A stretch of 64,000 nt of DNA. Source: Amphiura filiformis (lineage: Eukaryota > Echinodermata > Ophiuroidea > Amphilepidida > Amphiuridae). A program made the translations under genes and the position numbers. Where the stretch lies: contig NC_092644.1 of assembly GCF_039555335.1 (NCBI RefSeq), positions 51,101,281-51,165,280 on the forward strand, in the 5' to 3' direction. Below are positions 11,850 to 24,800 of this stretch, in pieces; position 1 is the stretch's first letter; every line of letters begins with the position of its first letter. The notes under the pieces are model-generated. The model had not been told where the DNA came from, made no database searches, and saw only the letters and a program-made list of their open reading frames with translations.

Positions 11850-13430
11850 AAATAAATAAATAAATAAAATTTTGCACACACATCTAATTTTCCTGACTTC
11901 ATATTTCAAACAAGTGCTCCCTTCAATCTTCAGAACAGGGAAAGGCCACTAGCCTAGTGTTTACCCCCAGCACTTCCCTGTTCAGACTTTCTGTTTGTCT
12001 GTTTTGTAATGTCAGAGAGGGGTTGTCATGGTCACATATACTGATATACTAGGCCAGTGCCAGTCAAAAGGACATTTCACCTTGATTAAATGTTTACATA
12101 ACTAATTGGGTCAAGATGTGTGATATAAAGTGTAAATGAGTGAGATGTTTGTTCATAGTCAGGGTTGACAACTAACAATTTGGTAGCCCAATTAGTTCTG
12201 ATTTGGGAGAATTTGAGACACTATTTGCTCATGGCTCTTGCACAGAAGTAAGGGCCTATACACAGCACAAGCCCAATTGTGCTAAAAGCAACACTGAAAA
12301 GCAGACATTGTAGCTGCACTGAAACAGTAAAGTTCAACAATCTCTTTTACAAATTCGCACGATGAAAAGCACCACAAACAGTCTACATAGGAGACTATTC
12401 CATGAAATTTGGTAGAACTTTTCGAAGAAAATGCTCCAAAAATGATACTTTCTGTCCGATTTTTTAGCTAAATAAGTAACAATCATGAACCATCATGCAA
12501 AGATCGCCGCCTCAAATTACCAGATACATTGCTCAAACGATGTAGCAAGAGAAAGAAAAAAACATACAGAAATATGGACTATGTTTATAGTGCATTATGC
12601 GTTTACGCAATGAGCTAATAAAAACGGCTTTCAGATATTTTTATATAGTTGTTAAAAAATTAATAAAAAAAGTTTTTTAGCCGAAGAATTTTTTTGTTAC
12701 GTTTAAAGAAAAAGATTGGACTAAAGAAAACATTTTTTGGGATTTTGGGGCAAAAATGAGCATTTTGGCCCAACTTTGACCTCACAGATTAATTTATCAA
12801 GTCTTTGCCATTCTAAATATGTATACTTTCATATACTTTCGACCAACAATAAGCAGTTATGAGGCCCGAAAGTTTCCATAATGGCAGGGATAAGACCATA
12901 CCACGTTTGAGACTAATTTAACAGTTTTTTGATATTTCCGGAAATACACCGATTTGGAACTCCTAATTTCAATATGTTAATAAGAAAAGTAGGATTTTTC
13001 ATTTGATATCAATTTAACACTGTATGCTACATTATCATGGAATTAGTCCCATTTACAAGAAACATTTACATGTTCTTTTTACATGAACGCTTGAAAGGTA
13101 CGACATTTTATGTTATACGTCAATTTTAAAGAATTCTATTTCCAAATACATGTCACCTTCCTTTATAATTGATTATTTTTCAGACAGAGGGACGGGCGAT
13201 GCGTAAGTAAAAATATTAATACATCACGCATTTAGTAGGCCCTATATGAAGAAATCCGCCTAGGCTGAACTTGAGCTACTTAGGCTATAGACATAATATT
13301 AACAGCGGTCGGACTCGGAGCGAGCGATAGTACTGATTATGATATGGCCCCCAGACGCCCGGATGCGTAAATTGGGCCCTTTGGGCTTTTCTTTTTTTTT
13401 TTTGTCGCCCAAGAGGAGCTCTGCTTGTGC
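11850..13430. other. Intergenic, no gene seen
   Basis: Low-complexity AT-rich DNA. It holds no supported ORF or RNA gene and no clear terminal repeat. Confidence 0.5.
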
Positions 13431-13823
13431 TACTACACCCTTTGTATTTTATTTGAAAATCTACAGTGGTAGGGTATTCTAAAAGAAATCCATTAATTTT
13501 TGACTATTTTTGCATTTTTCTTAAAAACTAATACACTGGTAACAAAAGTTATGTATATTATAGGGGCAAGGAATCCAGTTACTTCACTGGAATTTCAGTG
13601 ACTCAAGACAAGCGATACGATACTTATGATAAGAAAAAGAGGTACCGCTAGAATGTACATTGTAACCCATTTCTTAACATATATTATGAACCACTTGTCT
13701 TGAATCAATGAAATTTCAGTGAATTGGATTCCTTGCCCCTATAATATACGTGACTTTTGTTACCAGTGTGTAGTTATTTTTTGAAAAATGCAAAATTAGT
13801 CATAAAATTTATCAGGTGTAGTA
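13431..13823. mobile_element. Foldback element with TACTACACC ends
   Basis: TACTACACC at 13431 pairs with GGTGTAGTA ending at 13823. Longer inner arms include TATAGGGGCAAGGAATCCA, pairing with GGATTCCTTGCCCCTATA, and sequence on both sides of CACTGGTAACAAAAG. The same ends and the TGCATTTTTCTTAAAA block recur in the larger element at 49103-50510. Confidence 0.8.
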
Positions 13824-14249
13824 CCACCTTTATTCATTTTTGTCAATTTCTTCATAAATATTTGAAACACAGATAAAACGCAAATCAGCAAACAATACAC
13901 AGTTTTACAGGTTTAGATTTTACAAATCCGTAGATTAGACCATTTATTTCCGCTATTTTTTGCATCAATTAGTGCCATGGTATAATCCATCATCTAACAT
14001 GTCTACTGAAACCAATTTTTTTAAATCCCCCTTTTCTCTCTCTCAGGCGTGCAACTTTCCCGGTCGGGATGACAATGGCAAAACAAAATTTTTGTAATTT
14101 TTTGTCCCGATTTTGGTAACATTTTCGCCACGGTTTTGGTAAAATAGGTTATTTTTGTCAACAATTTTAAAATCTGACTGAAAAAGCGGGTCTCTGGGTT
14201 CAATTTTCTTCAAAATTTGTAAAATATAGGTCCGCTTTCAAATTTTGGG

Positions 14250-14410
14250 GCGCACCATAGGTTCTTCTTGAATTGACCATAATTTATAGTTATATGACTG
14301 TTTATGACATAACTCAACAAATTATGTGGATCCTATGTTGATGTGGTAGTCATACCCATATCACTGGAAACTGATGGTACCAATCATTTTGATACAGCCT
14401 ATATAGGTAA
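14250..14410. mobile_element. MITE remnant related to the copy at 17144
   Basis: It shares TTATATGACTGTTTATGACAT and ACCAATCATTTTGATA with the element at 17144-17351, in the same order. The left terminal repeat is not evident. Confidence 0.5.
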
Positions 14411-14792
14411 ATGCACATATTTCAAACTATGCTTACAAGTCTTAAAGGCAAGCAATTTATTTTTATTTAAATAATTAAAATGTTAAAAAGTAATAAAAAA
14501 AGTTATTAAATAGAGGTGGATATAAGTGGTAACTACAAATTAATATTTTAAACTTACCCTGCCTTTAATATATTTTTCTAATTTGAAACATAATTGCTGA
14601 TTTATTTTGAAATGGAAAAGAGCTAGTTCAATGTATCATGTTTTGGGAAATGAACCTCCTGAGCTGATACATAGCATATGTAAACTAAATTTATTTTGCA
14701 TATCTAGTTTCAGTCCAGTGAGTTTAGTCTTGGGAATTACAAGGGCTCTGATGGAATTTGAGTACAAAAGATGGAATATGAATATCAAGTTC

Positions 14793-15056
14793 ATAGGCAT
14801 AGATGGGGGGGGGATAAATCCCCAATATTTTGCCAGGGGGATGGTCCATACAGTCAGCCCCCAATGTTTGACGCGTGTATGCGGGTTTCTGACCAAATTA
14901 ACCTCATATTTGCCCATTTTAGCGCCAAATTTTCACGCTTTACTTTTACACCATATTTCATCACTTTAGCTTCAAAATAGTGGATTGACTATACTTTTGA
15001 ATTGTTTTCCAACTCCACTCCCCCCCCCCCATGTCAAAAAGAAATCTACACCACTG
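14793..15056 (+). repeat. Dispersed repeat, CCCCAATATTTTGCCAGGGG family (copy 1)
   Basis: It holds GGGGGATAAATCCCCAATAT, then TTTGCCAGGGGGATGGTC, a region about 200 long and a terminal ATGTCAAAAAGAAATCTACA-CCACTG. Related copies are at 40376-40639 (+) and 44392-44755 (-). Non-coding; it may be a SINE or MITE. Confidence 0.65.
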
Positions 15057-15129
15057 ATCGAGTTAAAATGTTGAGTCTTGCTTATTCATCTTTGTGAGAC
15101 CAATATGGTAAGCTCTAGGCTCTGCATGC

Positions 15130-15215
15130 TTTTATCGATTGGCTCCAAACAAAGGATTTGAACCAGTGTCCTTCACCATAATCATGGCATAGCGCAGTCC
15201 ATTCAATCAAATGTT
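15130..15215 (-). repeat. Possible tRNA-derived SINE fragment
   Basis: On the minus strand GGTTCAAATCC (plus-strand GGATTTGAACC at 15154-15164) matches the B-box of a tRNA promoter, and tRNA-like sequence lies upstream. The T-stem does not pair well, so this is not an intact tRNA gene. Confidence 0.3.
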
Positions 15216-15897
15216 GTCATCAACCTATTTGATCGTAGTGCATTTGTTACGTGTGAGACGAACTGTCGCGGTAGATTGCAATCATGCTTTTGTTGAATGC
15301 ATTTGAGAATTCCGCCATATTTACAGTATGAGAATTCATATGCACAACCTTTATTCAGATGGCAATAACTACACCTAACTAATTTCAACCCTGACTTACC
15401 CAATGTGGTAAGTGTGCGCAAATTGCTTGCATACTGGCCATTAACACTTATAAATACTCACAATGGAGTTACATGTATTACCGATTGTCAAAACGTCCGG
15501 TTTTACACTGTTTGTAATAATAGCACTGTCAACAATAGATTTTGACAGTTGGCCAAAACGCTGGCTAAAAGTCATGTCAACAGGCACATTCATTGAGAAA
15601 CCTATGTTTTTACCAAAGAAAAATTCCATTTTTCTCCATTTATAGCATTCATTAGTTCCTACAAACTGATGTCCAGGCAATTTCAAATATTTGCATTGTT
15701 CACCAAAACAAAACTAGCATAGAGTCAGCCACATGTTGGTACACTGGTTGAAACTCAACTCTGGCTCCATTTTGTAAATTTCAGTTGGTTGAGTTACGGT
15801 ATTCTACTTCCATGCTGAACAATACATATGAATCTTGTATATAATATGCATCAATTCCTTTACACATTCAATGTTGGAATTATTTCATTATTGTTCA

Positions 15898-18800
15898 TCA
15901 GTATCTTCGTAACTGCTTTCTAAATCGTTCATAATGGAAGTCGTCTGTTGCCTTCTCTGTTTGCAAACCTCTCTTTTGTGCTTGAGGAGCTGGAGCTGCA
16001 AGAAAATACAAATAAAGAGTGAAATAAAAATACACCAGTTACATATTCAGCACAATTCATGATCTTCAATATCTTTGGATGGCATAGATTAATATTAAAT
16101 ATTGTGTAAAACAGCAAAAATAAACAAAAACATTGGCAACATCAACAGAATGATAGATGTTTCTTCAATTCAAATTTGAATCAGTTAGTATGAATTACAA
16201 AACTCAAACTTAACAACTAGATTGACACTCTTTCTTTTCTTCCAACATACAACTCTTTTCTTTCATCTGCTTCCACTAGTCTCAGGGTTGATTTGCTTGA
16301 TTTAGAGTGACCAGTTCAATTGCACAGATGTTACTTTCAATGCCCAAACTTTACTATCACTATACATTTACCGAATAGGGTGCAACTGTACTAGTCTTAC
16401 TACAAGACTGACCTAACCCAACCCTAACCCGAAACTCCATAAATAAGGACTGGACTCAAGTCTAGCAAGGTTGTACCCTATTCGGTAATTGTACCCAATC
16501 AGGCAGGGAACAGTTGCACCTGTGTAACACACTTTCTTCAAATTTGACCCATGTTTTTAACCATTTTCTCTGAATTTACTACTCCTTCTTTTCTTCAAAG
16601 GTACAACTTGTTTTCCTTCATTTGATTTTGCTTTTTTCCTCTAGTTCCAGATTTTTCAATGCTTAAGCCAGGGGTGTGATTCAAAGCTTGCGAAATATCC
16701 AGAAAATAGTAAAAAATTCATAAAACTGTGTGAAATTGGCAAAAATACCATTAAACAGGCTGAAAATCAATAAAATTGCGTAAATTTCTGCTTCAAAAAA
16801 TCCGGATAATCCAGACAAATCACATCCCTGGCTGTTTTCGCTTTTTTCCTCTAGTTCCAGATTTTTCAATGCTTGAGCATATCATAATGTTATTTTCATC
16901 TAAATTCAACTTACCAGGTCCTCCCGGTTTATCTGCATCACCTACTACCAATGGTCTTGGCTTGGGTGCTTCAACTTTTTCTTGTCTATGTTTCGGTGTA
17001 TTATGATCTTCATGCATATCTGTTCACACATTAACAAAATAAATATATCACATTATAGGATAATCTTAAAAGTATCAATCCACTGGAAACGAAGCAAACT
17101 CATTTTTATGACAGTGATATCAAGGTATATATTTGTAGATATATACAGGCTGTATCAAAATGAATGAAGCAATCAGCTTTGATGCTTTTTGAAAGGCCTA
17201 CTTCTGCCAAATAAGATCCTCTTGAAATTACCATAATTTGTTGTTATATGACTGTTTATGACATTAATCTACAAATTCTGCAGATCCTATGTTGCATTTT
17301 GATGTGGGAAATGGAAACTAATGGGTACCAATCATTTTGATATAGCCTGTATCTATAAATAATGTCACCTTATTCGGAAAGGGTAAAAGTATAAAAGTAT
17401 TAACAGTAATCTTTAGCAATCTAAGTATTTTGCCAGGAATTTTTAGTCCAATTGGTACAAAATATGGGGATACAGGATTGACTGCTCTACATCTCTGCAT
17501 GATCTTCTAGTCTTATGCATTTTACCAAAGAGGCAGACATTTGTTACTTTGTCACATTTTATGCAAAATCTGTTTAGGTTTATGCCCATATATTTATGTG
17601 AAAAGTAAAAAACTACATTAATAATATTAAGATCTATTGATATTGATCTGAATTCGGGGTAGTGCTCACTTGCACCATGGGGTCATAGGCACATTCTATT
17701 AGCTTTTTGGGCACAAAATTATCCCTTATATCTTGGTGTAGATTATTCATCCAGTAGTTCAAAACATTATTTTGTAAATTAAATCTAATACTGGAACTAA
17801 AATTTGCAACTCACTTTGCTATGTTGCGTCCGAAAACGTCACAACACCTGACGTCATCACAATATCATCAATCAGATGCCTGACGATGTCCAAAGTTTTC
17901 GGACGCAACGTAGCAAAATTTTAGTTCCAGTATTAGATTTAACTTACAAAATAAAATTACCCCTTGTTTGAAAACCTAGCGCTTACCCCTGACAGGATGC
18001 CCGGGGGGCCACTTACATTACGTGATGGACACCATGCTCGTGTATGGACTCTTGAAACGCACCCTAAACAAGTATTACTCAGCATGTGCAAAACATACCC
18101 TAAACAAGTATTTTGCCATTTTTTTAACACTAAGAAAGTAAAAATTCAGGTTCAGGTTCTTGTTTAATATATGTAGTTTGATGTTTCTTAATGTTTTACC
18201 CTACGATTTGTTCTGATAGAAGCCAAACATAGCCTATTTCACCCTTTTTTATTTTGCCATTAAACTTTGGTACCCTAAGCAAGTATTTTGCTTGGAAAAG
18301 TATACCCTTTTTCCTGATTTTTGGCGTTTTGACACCCTAAACAGGTACAGCGCTGTACTTGCCCAATGCTGAAAAACAACCCTTTTTACTTGTTTTTTTA
18401 AACGAGCATAGTGTCCACCTTGAAATACAAGTGCCCCCCCCCCCCCGGGTCTGGATGAAGCCCACCTTTTAAAGTCTGAACAGACTGTTTTGCAAAACGG
18501 AAAGAGAAACCCAAAGAACCTAAAGGTAACAACAAATAAACAAAATAACAAACACCACTGGAAGGGTGGGAACTTACATCTTTTGTGTTGCACATAGTTG
18601 ACAGCCATATTAGTAGGTACAAACGATGTGGTGTTCTTCTTCTTGTTTCTCCTCTCTTGTATGTGTTTCTGTTTGGCATCTTCCGTTGCCTCTATGTTCT
18701 TAATTTTAGATCTAAATATAAGAAGACAAAAACAATTTATGTTATGGTACATAATTTAATAGTTTCAGGTTGAACTATAGCATTTCTTCATAGTAATAAA

Positions 18801-21800
18801 CATTTTCTGTGATCATGTAGAATTGCCCTAATAAAACAATCACCCTGGAAATTAATTGTGCAAATTTTTGGTTCATAAAAACACTGGATATGATCTTTAA
18901 AATTTTTGGTTTTGCATGTACCTATGGGGCTTTAAAAAAAAACTTCATCAAGGAGTCCTAATAAATAATAGTAAATCTTAGCCACAGGCTTAATTCTTCC
19001 TTCGTTTGTAGCGCATAAATCCAACTCCTTGCTCACTGCGCACCCATTTTTTCACTATCCCATGGATATGCAAGTGATGGAAAACATATACTACAATTAC
19101 TTTTCAAAAGATTATTCTTCATTTCTCATAGACAGTTTTTAAATCCGATTTCACTGCACATCCAAGATGGCCGCTCATATCATGGCAGCCATCTTGGATG
19201 CTAAGGGAAGGGAATAATGCCCATTTAAGGGTTGTACCCAAAAAATGTTAAGATAGCGGAAGCTGTTACTTACTCTATTCCCAGATCCACCTCTGGTATA
19301 CCTGATAACATCTGATTGGATAACATTTCCTCTGAGCTCTTCTGGGATTCTACTTGAAGATGTTCTGGTAATTCATACAGTTTGTCTTCTTCACTCTTGA
19401 ATCTGTTATGAATGTAAAGGAACAAATATTAACATTTCAAGTTAAAATGTATTGACTTGTCTAGATAAACAGTGGTATGATAAATTGACAACATCAAAGA
19501 ATGGACAGGATTCACCAACATACAAGCCAAGCTACTAGCACAGTATACAGTAGCATGGAGAAATGAAGCAATAAGATGTACAGAATCGGTCACCATTCAT
19601 CAGATGTGATGGAGGCACCAAACAAGGCCAGACCTAGATGATATCAAAACCTACACTGTTGGTAAATTTCCTGAACTAAATTGAGACCCACTTTGCTTAT
19701 GCATGTCAAATAGTATACAAATATTACATGCCTATGAGTGTGATAGTACAAAATATATCATGAGGTCAAATTTTGACTTTTCTATTTCACAGAAAATATG
19801 GCTAATGCTGTATTCATTCCATTAAGTACCCAGGGCAATTTTAGTGGGCGTTTATTTTTCATTACAATTATCAAATATACACTATACTATCTGGGCTTTC
19901 AGTTTCGACCCCACCAAGTGTATTGACTGTTTTCCTGCATTAGTTGATACACATATGGCGTCTGCAGCCAAAACGACATACACACAATATGGAGATCAAA
20001 AATGGCATAAGTTTGCATTTTGACTTAAAAACTCATGAATATGAATCCTCTCATAAAGTATGTCGCCACATGCTATAAAATAGCAGTATTATGGATCTTT
20101 GGCAGACAGAATTGGCACACATACTTCCATGGGTGCTTATACATTGTAAATATGATCTGTTTTGCAAGATGAAAAGTCACTGGGAGGGTGCTTAGAGGAA
20201 CATGCATGCAGCTTCTGGCATGTAATGGGCTATTCCAGTTGAAATCCATAGTTCATACACCTCCTATGGAAGATATAACCTTAATCCTCTACACACTGGG
20301 GTGTAGATTTCAATGGAGTCATGCATTCAGGTAATCCCATACAGCTTCTGGCATGTAATGGGCTATTCCAGTTGAAATCCATAGTTCATACACCTCCTAT
20401 GGAAGATATGACCTTAATCCTCTACACACTGGGGTGCAGATTTCAATGGAGTCATCCATTCAGGCAACCCCATTTGACATTCACAGCCCTTGTGTGGTAG
20501 ATTGCAGTCATATCTTCCATAGCAGGTGTATGGATTTCAACTGAAATAGCCCAATATCAGCAACTTGTTAAATAATTGAACTGCTAGATCAGAAAGCACT
20601 GGGGTGAAGTTTACAATGGGTTACTTAGAATTAGATGGGGTCAAGGATTTGGTTCAAGATAAGGTTATGTATAATGTTTAAGGTAATTTTATCATTAAGG
20701 AAAGGTTTAAGAACTACAGGATAAAATAGCATGCTGGGAGATGATGGAATGGCATGCCATTGGGCCAACTTGTTAACGCGGCTGTGTACTCTAGCCATTG
20801 TTTCTTTCTCAAAATTGAGTTTTTATGATATGTTTGTACCTTGTTATGTTTTTTATAAATACAAGGAATGAAAATCCAGATTTGTAAACTCCAACTGCAA
20901 TATTTTAAGGATTTTATTTCACTATTCCACTCGTGTTTGAAATTGAAAAGGAAAGAAAATCTTTGTTGTACCAGCAAGGTACACGCCGTAACAACTCATC
21001 GCTATGCGATCGCGCAATTTGTTAACGACAAATACGCGACGATACGCGACGCTTATCTGCATCTTGGCGCATCTTATGGAAACACCACGGAAGCACTGAT
21101 TTCACAAAACCTAGTGGTCAAATGGCTCCGCTTTTAGCTGATAAAATGTGGGTTTTTCAAGTTCTTTCCCCGATTTAAATATCAAGTTATGAATGGATTT
21201 CGCTCAAACTTCTCAAGGGGCTGTAGATTTACCCGATGTTCACGTAATATAAGTTACAAAAACGAAAACTGTCGCATTCTCCTGTGAGATTCGGTGAAAG
21301 TGCAAAATGTGACCACTTTAAACTTCAACGGCCATTATTTCAATGTTCATTTTCTCGGTAAAATGACGATTTAGGTACTACGATAACTCAATAAATACAG
21401 CATCTATAGGTAAGCAAATATGATCATCGTAAAAAGCATGATCGACTCAAGAAACGTTTTCTCATTTTTTTATATTTTGGTCTATTTCCGATTTTGGGCA
21501 TCATTTTGTGCAAATAGGCGTTTTGAATTTTAGAAAGTTCATTTTGATGCCTTATATGGTCAATATCTCAAAAAATAAGGCCAATATCAAAAAAATAAAA
21601 AAAACGTTTTTGGAATGGAGCCTCAAGATTGAGCTAAAAACAAAATAAAATATTTTGGAAAGAGTGTTTTTTTGTTATGATGTACCTAACAAATATTGCC
21701 AAAAACTCACTTTTTTGTGATTTTCTTCAAAATTGTTGTTTTTACCCCAAATCTGTATTTATATTAAGATTTATTGATGTCTTGCCTTCATAAAATGTAT

Positions 21801-24800
21801 ACTTTTATATGTTTTATGCGAATAATTACAAAGTTATTGCACTTTTACTACATGCATGTCTGAGAGTACACAGCCACCTTAATGATCACATGACAACAAA
21901 GCAGACACAATACTGGTATTTATTTTATGTACAATTTACTTCTACATGTATCAATTTGACAAAGGCAAAGTGTATAAAAGAATACAAACATAACAATTCA
22001 TCGCTACTTGTCATACATTATTACTATGAAAAATGTCAAAACATAAAAACATTGATTTTTATATTCACAGGCACTATAATAATAGATGTATAGATATTTG
22101 AGATATAAAAAACTATTCGATTTTTTTTCAACATGTTTTCTATTTTAGCTATTCATAATTGTGCAAATAACATGACACAGACTATTCAACACAAGAGGGA
22201 AAATATTTTTATCCTTCTCAGTTAACATTCAGTTTATCAGGCAAAATAAGCAAATAAGCTCATTGATACTCTAATATGCAAATAACATTAACCCAAAAAC
22301 TATACAGCACATGAAGTCACCATACTATATCACCATACCAAGTTTAAAGTTGATTGTATTAATGCAATTTCTCAGAACATATGCAAATAAGCTCATTAAT
22401 ATTAATAAATATGCAAATACATGATTTGTATAAAAAGAAATATGTCAACAATGATACAAAACTATACAGCACATGATGTCACATACTCTATTATCCTCCC
22501 AAGTTTGATATAAAATTGGACGGATTGAGTGTGATACCTGAATTTCTCGGTCGAGCTAGAGCTGGCAAATATCATGCGAGACGAGGTCGAGCGTGATATT
22601 TGAAAACTCTAGCGAGACTGATAAATTCAGGTATCATGCTTAAATTATCCGTCAATTTTATCATTATTATGTCTTCAGAATCTTTTTTGGTCAAAAACAT
22701 GATTTTTTTGTCAAAAATGTGATTTTTGGTCAAAAATGTGACTCTTGGTCAAAAAATGATTTTTGATGTGATTTTTGGTCAAAAATTTGATTTTTAGTCA
22801 AAAATGTGATTTTTGGTCAAAATTGTGATTTTTGGTCAAAATATGATTTTTGGTCAAAATGTATTTTTGGTCAAAATGTGTTTTTGGTCAAAAATGTATT
22901 TTTTGGTCCAAAATGTGATTTTTGGTCAAAATGTGATTTTTGGTCAAAAATGTATTTTTGGTCAAAAATGTGATTTTTGGTCAAAAATGATTTTTTTTGG
23001 TCAAAAATGGGTTTTTTTGGTCAAAAATGTGATTTTTGGTCATGGCTTGTCACATTAACAACAAAAAAATCACACCAAAAGACTTTTACACATAAAATAT
23101 ATGAACTATGCACTCTATGAAGAGGCTACAGATATGAAAAAACCCTGTAGCTCCAGGTGACCGATACACAAATTTATCAGACAGCTGGGTTATGTACAAA
23201 GGTATAGGAGGCAAGATTCTGAAGGCATAATAATATAACATATCGGATGAGTCGTAAAAATATCGGATGAGCCAACGGCGAGTTCGATATTTGTGTGACA
23301 AATCCGATATGTTATGGTATCATGCAAAATAAGCCATCCAATATTATACTTTCTTAACTCCTAATAACCCTGAAAACATAATAATGAAGTTGATTGGTTA
23401 TTGTGCTGAAGCTGCAGAGTGGATTAATGATTTTGCTTCTGCCCGGACAGCCAACCGTCTGCAACATTACATAAGCCCCACATAATAGTGTTATGGGCCA
23501 AAAATATATATGATTATATTCATCTTGCAAATGAAATTCAAGCAGCCTTAAAGAAATAATACTTTGAACAAATTACAACCTGGGTAAAATACAAACAAAA
23601 TCTACAAAAGAAGAACCACCCCAACACACAGGACTGTATATCAGGCCAAGAAAAAAATGTTTGATCTTTATCACATTTTTAGGGTAGGGTGGGCCAGCCT
23701 AATTGTTTTTCTTACTGTTTCTTTTACTAGATCATTACCAAAACATACATAGTAATCAAATGTAAAATGACCCAAAAGAATTTATCAATTGGGATATCAC
23801 TCTAGTATCAAAAAAGTATATCTAAATTTTTTTGATGGTGGGGGCCTTTATGGAATTTCCAAAAAATAAAGGTTGGCATTCTTGTGCAGTAAACAGTCTA
23901 TCAAGGAAAGCAACCAAAATGATTTCTTGGCCTCTTTGAATCTTTTGTTTATTGGAACTTTGGAGACAACAACTTTTACCTGACAGAATTATGGAGAGAC
24001 CCCTTTTAGCTGTCTCATGGGAATATCATTCCCCCTATTGTTTTTATTTCGGCACATCCTCACTTTATCCTCTATAACATCCCCCAAAGTATACAGGAAT
24101 GGATTAATAGAGGAATTGATTGGCAGCACAAATGTTGCTATCCATACATAGGCTACTGGGTGAATATTTACAGCCCCAGCCTGTACAAGAATGGATACTA
24201 TCCCCACTGGCACCCAGCACAAAAAATCTGTAAGAACCAGCATGGACAACCTCTTGGCTATACGGATTTCCTTTTTTGAAACTGCAAGTCCAGACTTTCT
24301 TGATGACTTTCTGAGACGTATGAAGATGCATGCATAACAAAGTCCTACTACAGTGAAACAAAGAAGGTTAAGAGCGGTAAAAATGGCAATGGAAAAGTAC
24401 ATGGCTGCTAGACTACTCTCCTCATCATAAGAACTTATATAAGTCGCATTATATGATTTCCATTTACGATATTCTCGATATTGAAGCTCAGCTTCAGTGA
24501 CTGCATATATGTGGTTTCTTGAGATGGGAAGTCCTATGCAAACCTCTGATACTGCATAAATCATCATATTTTGTTTATTTGATAACACAAATGATACTAA
24601 GCTTAAAATACCAGCTATAAGCCACAAAATTGTGAGCACAATACGAGTTAATCTGATAGTTAGTTGGCGCTTCCGTAAAGGGTACTTTACTCTTACAAAT
24701 CTGTCAATGCTGATTAAGGTTATAAAGAAAACCGAAGCCTCACTTGATAATACAGAGATGGCGCCAGCTATCTTGCAGGGAGCACTGTCACGCCATGATT

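Noticed and set aside
14607..14980. Overlapping ORFs of 69-120 codons on both strands
   Set aside because: They fall in the dispersed repeat at 14793 and its flank. Equivalent frames are not kept open in the copies at 40376 and 44392.
15154..15164. tRNA gene on the minus strand
   Set aside because: A B-box-like word is present but the T-arm does not pair and no full cloverleaf can be drawn; kept only as a possible SINE fragment.
16410..16432. Possible interstitial telomere repeat (CCTAACCC words)
   Set aside because: Only two or three imperfect units inside a small foldback element; too short to call.
18249..18752. 167-codon minus-strand ORF spanning TLS1 exon 8
   Set aside because: Only 18578-18711 is conserved with TLS1; the flanks are intron and the G-run element.
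22813..23058. 81-codon ORF rich in FGQN/FWSK
   Set aside because: It is the minisatellite read in frame; unit-length variation changes the frame repeatedly.
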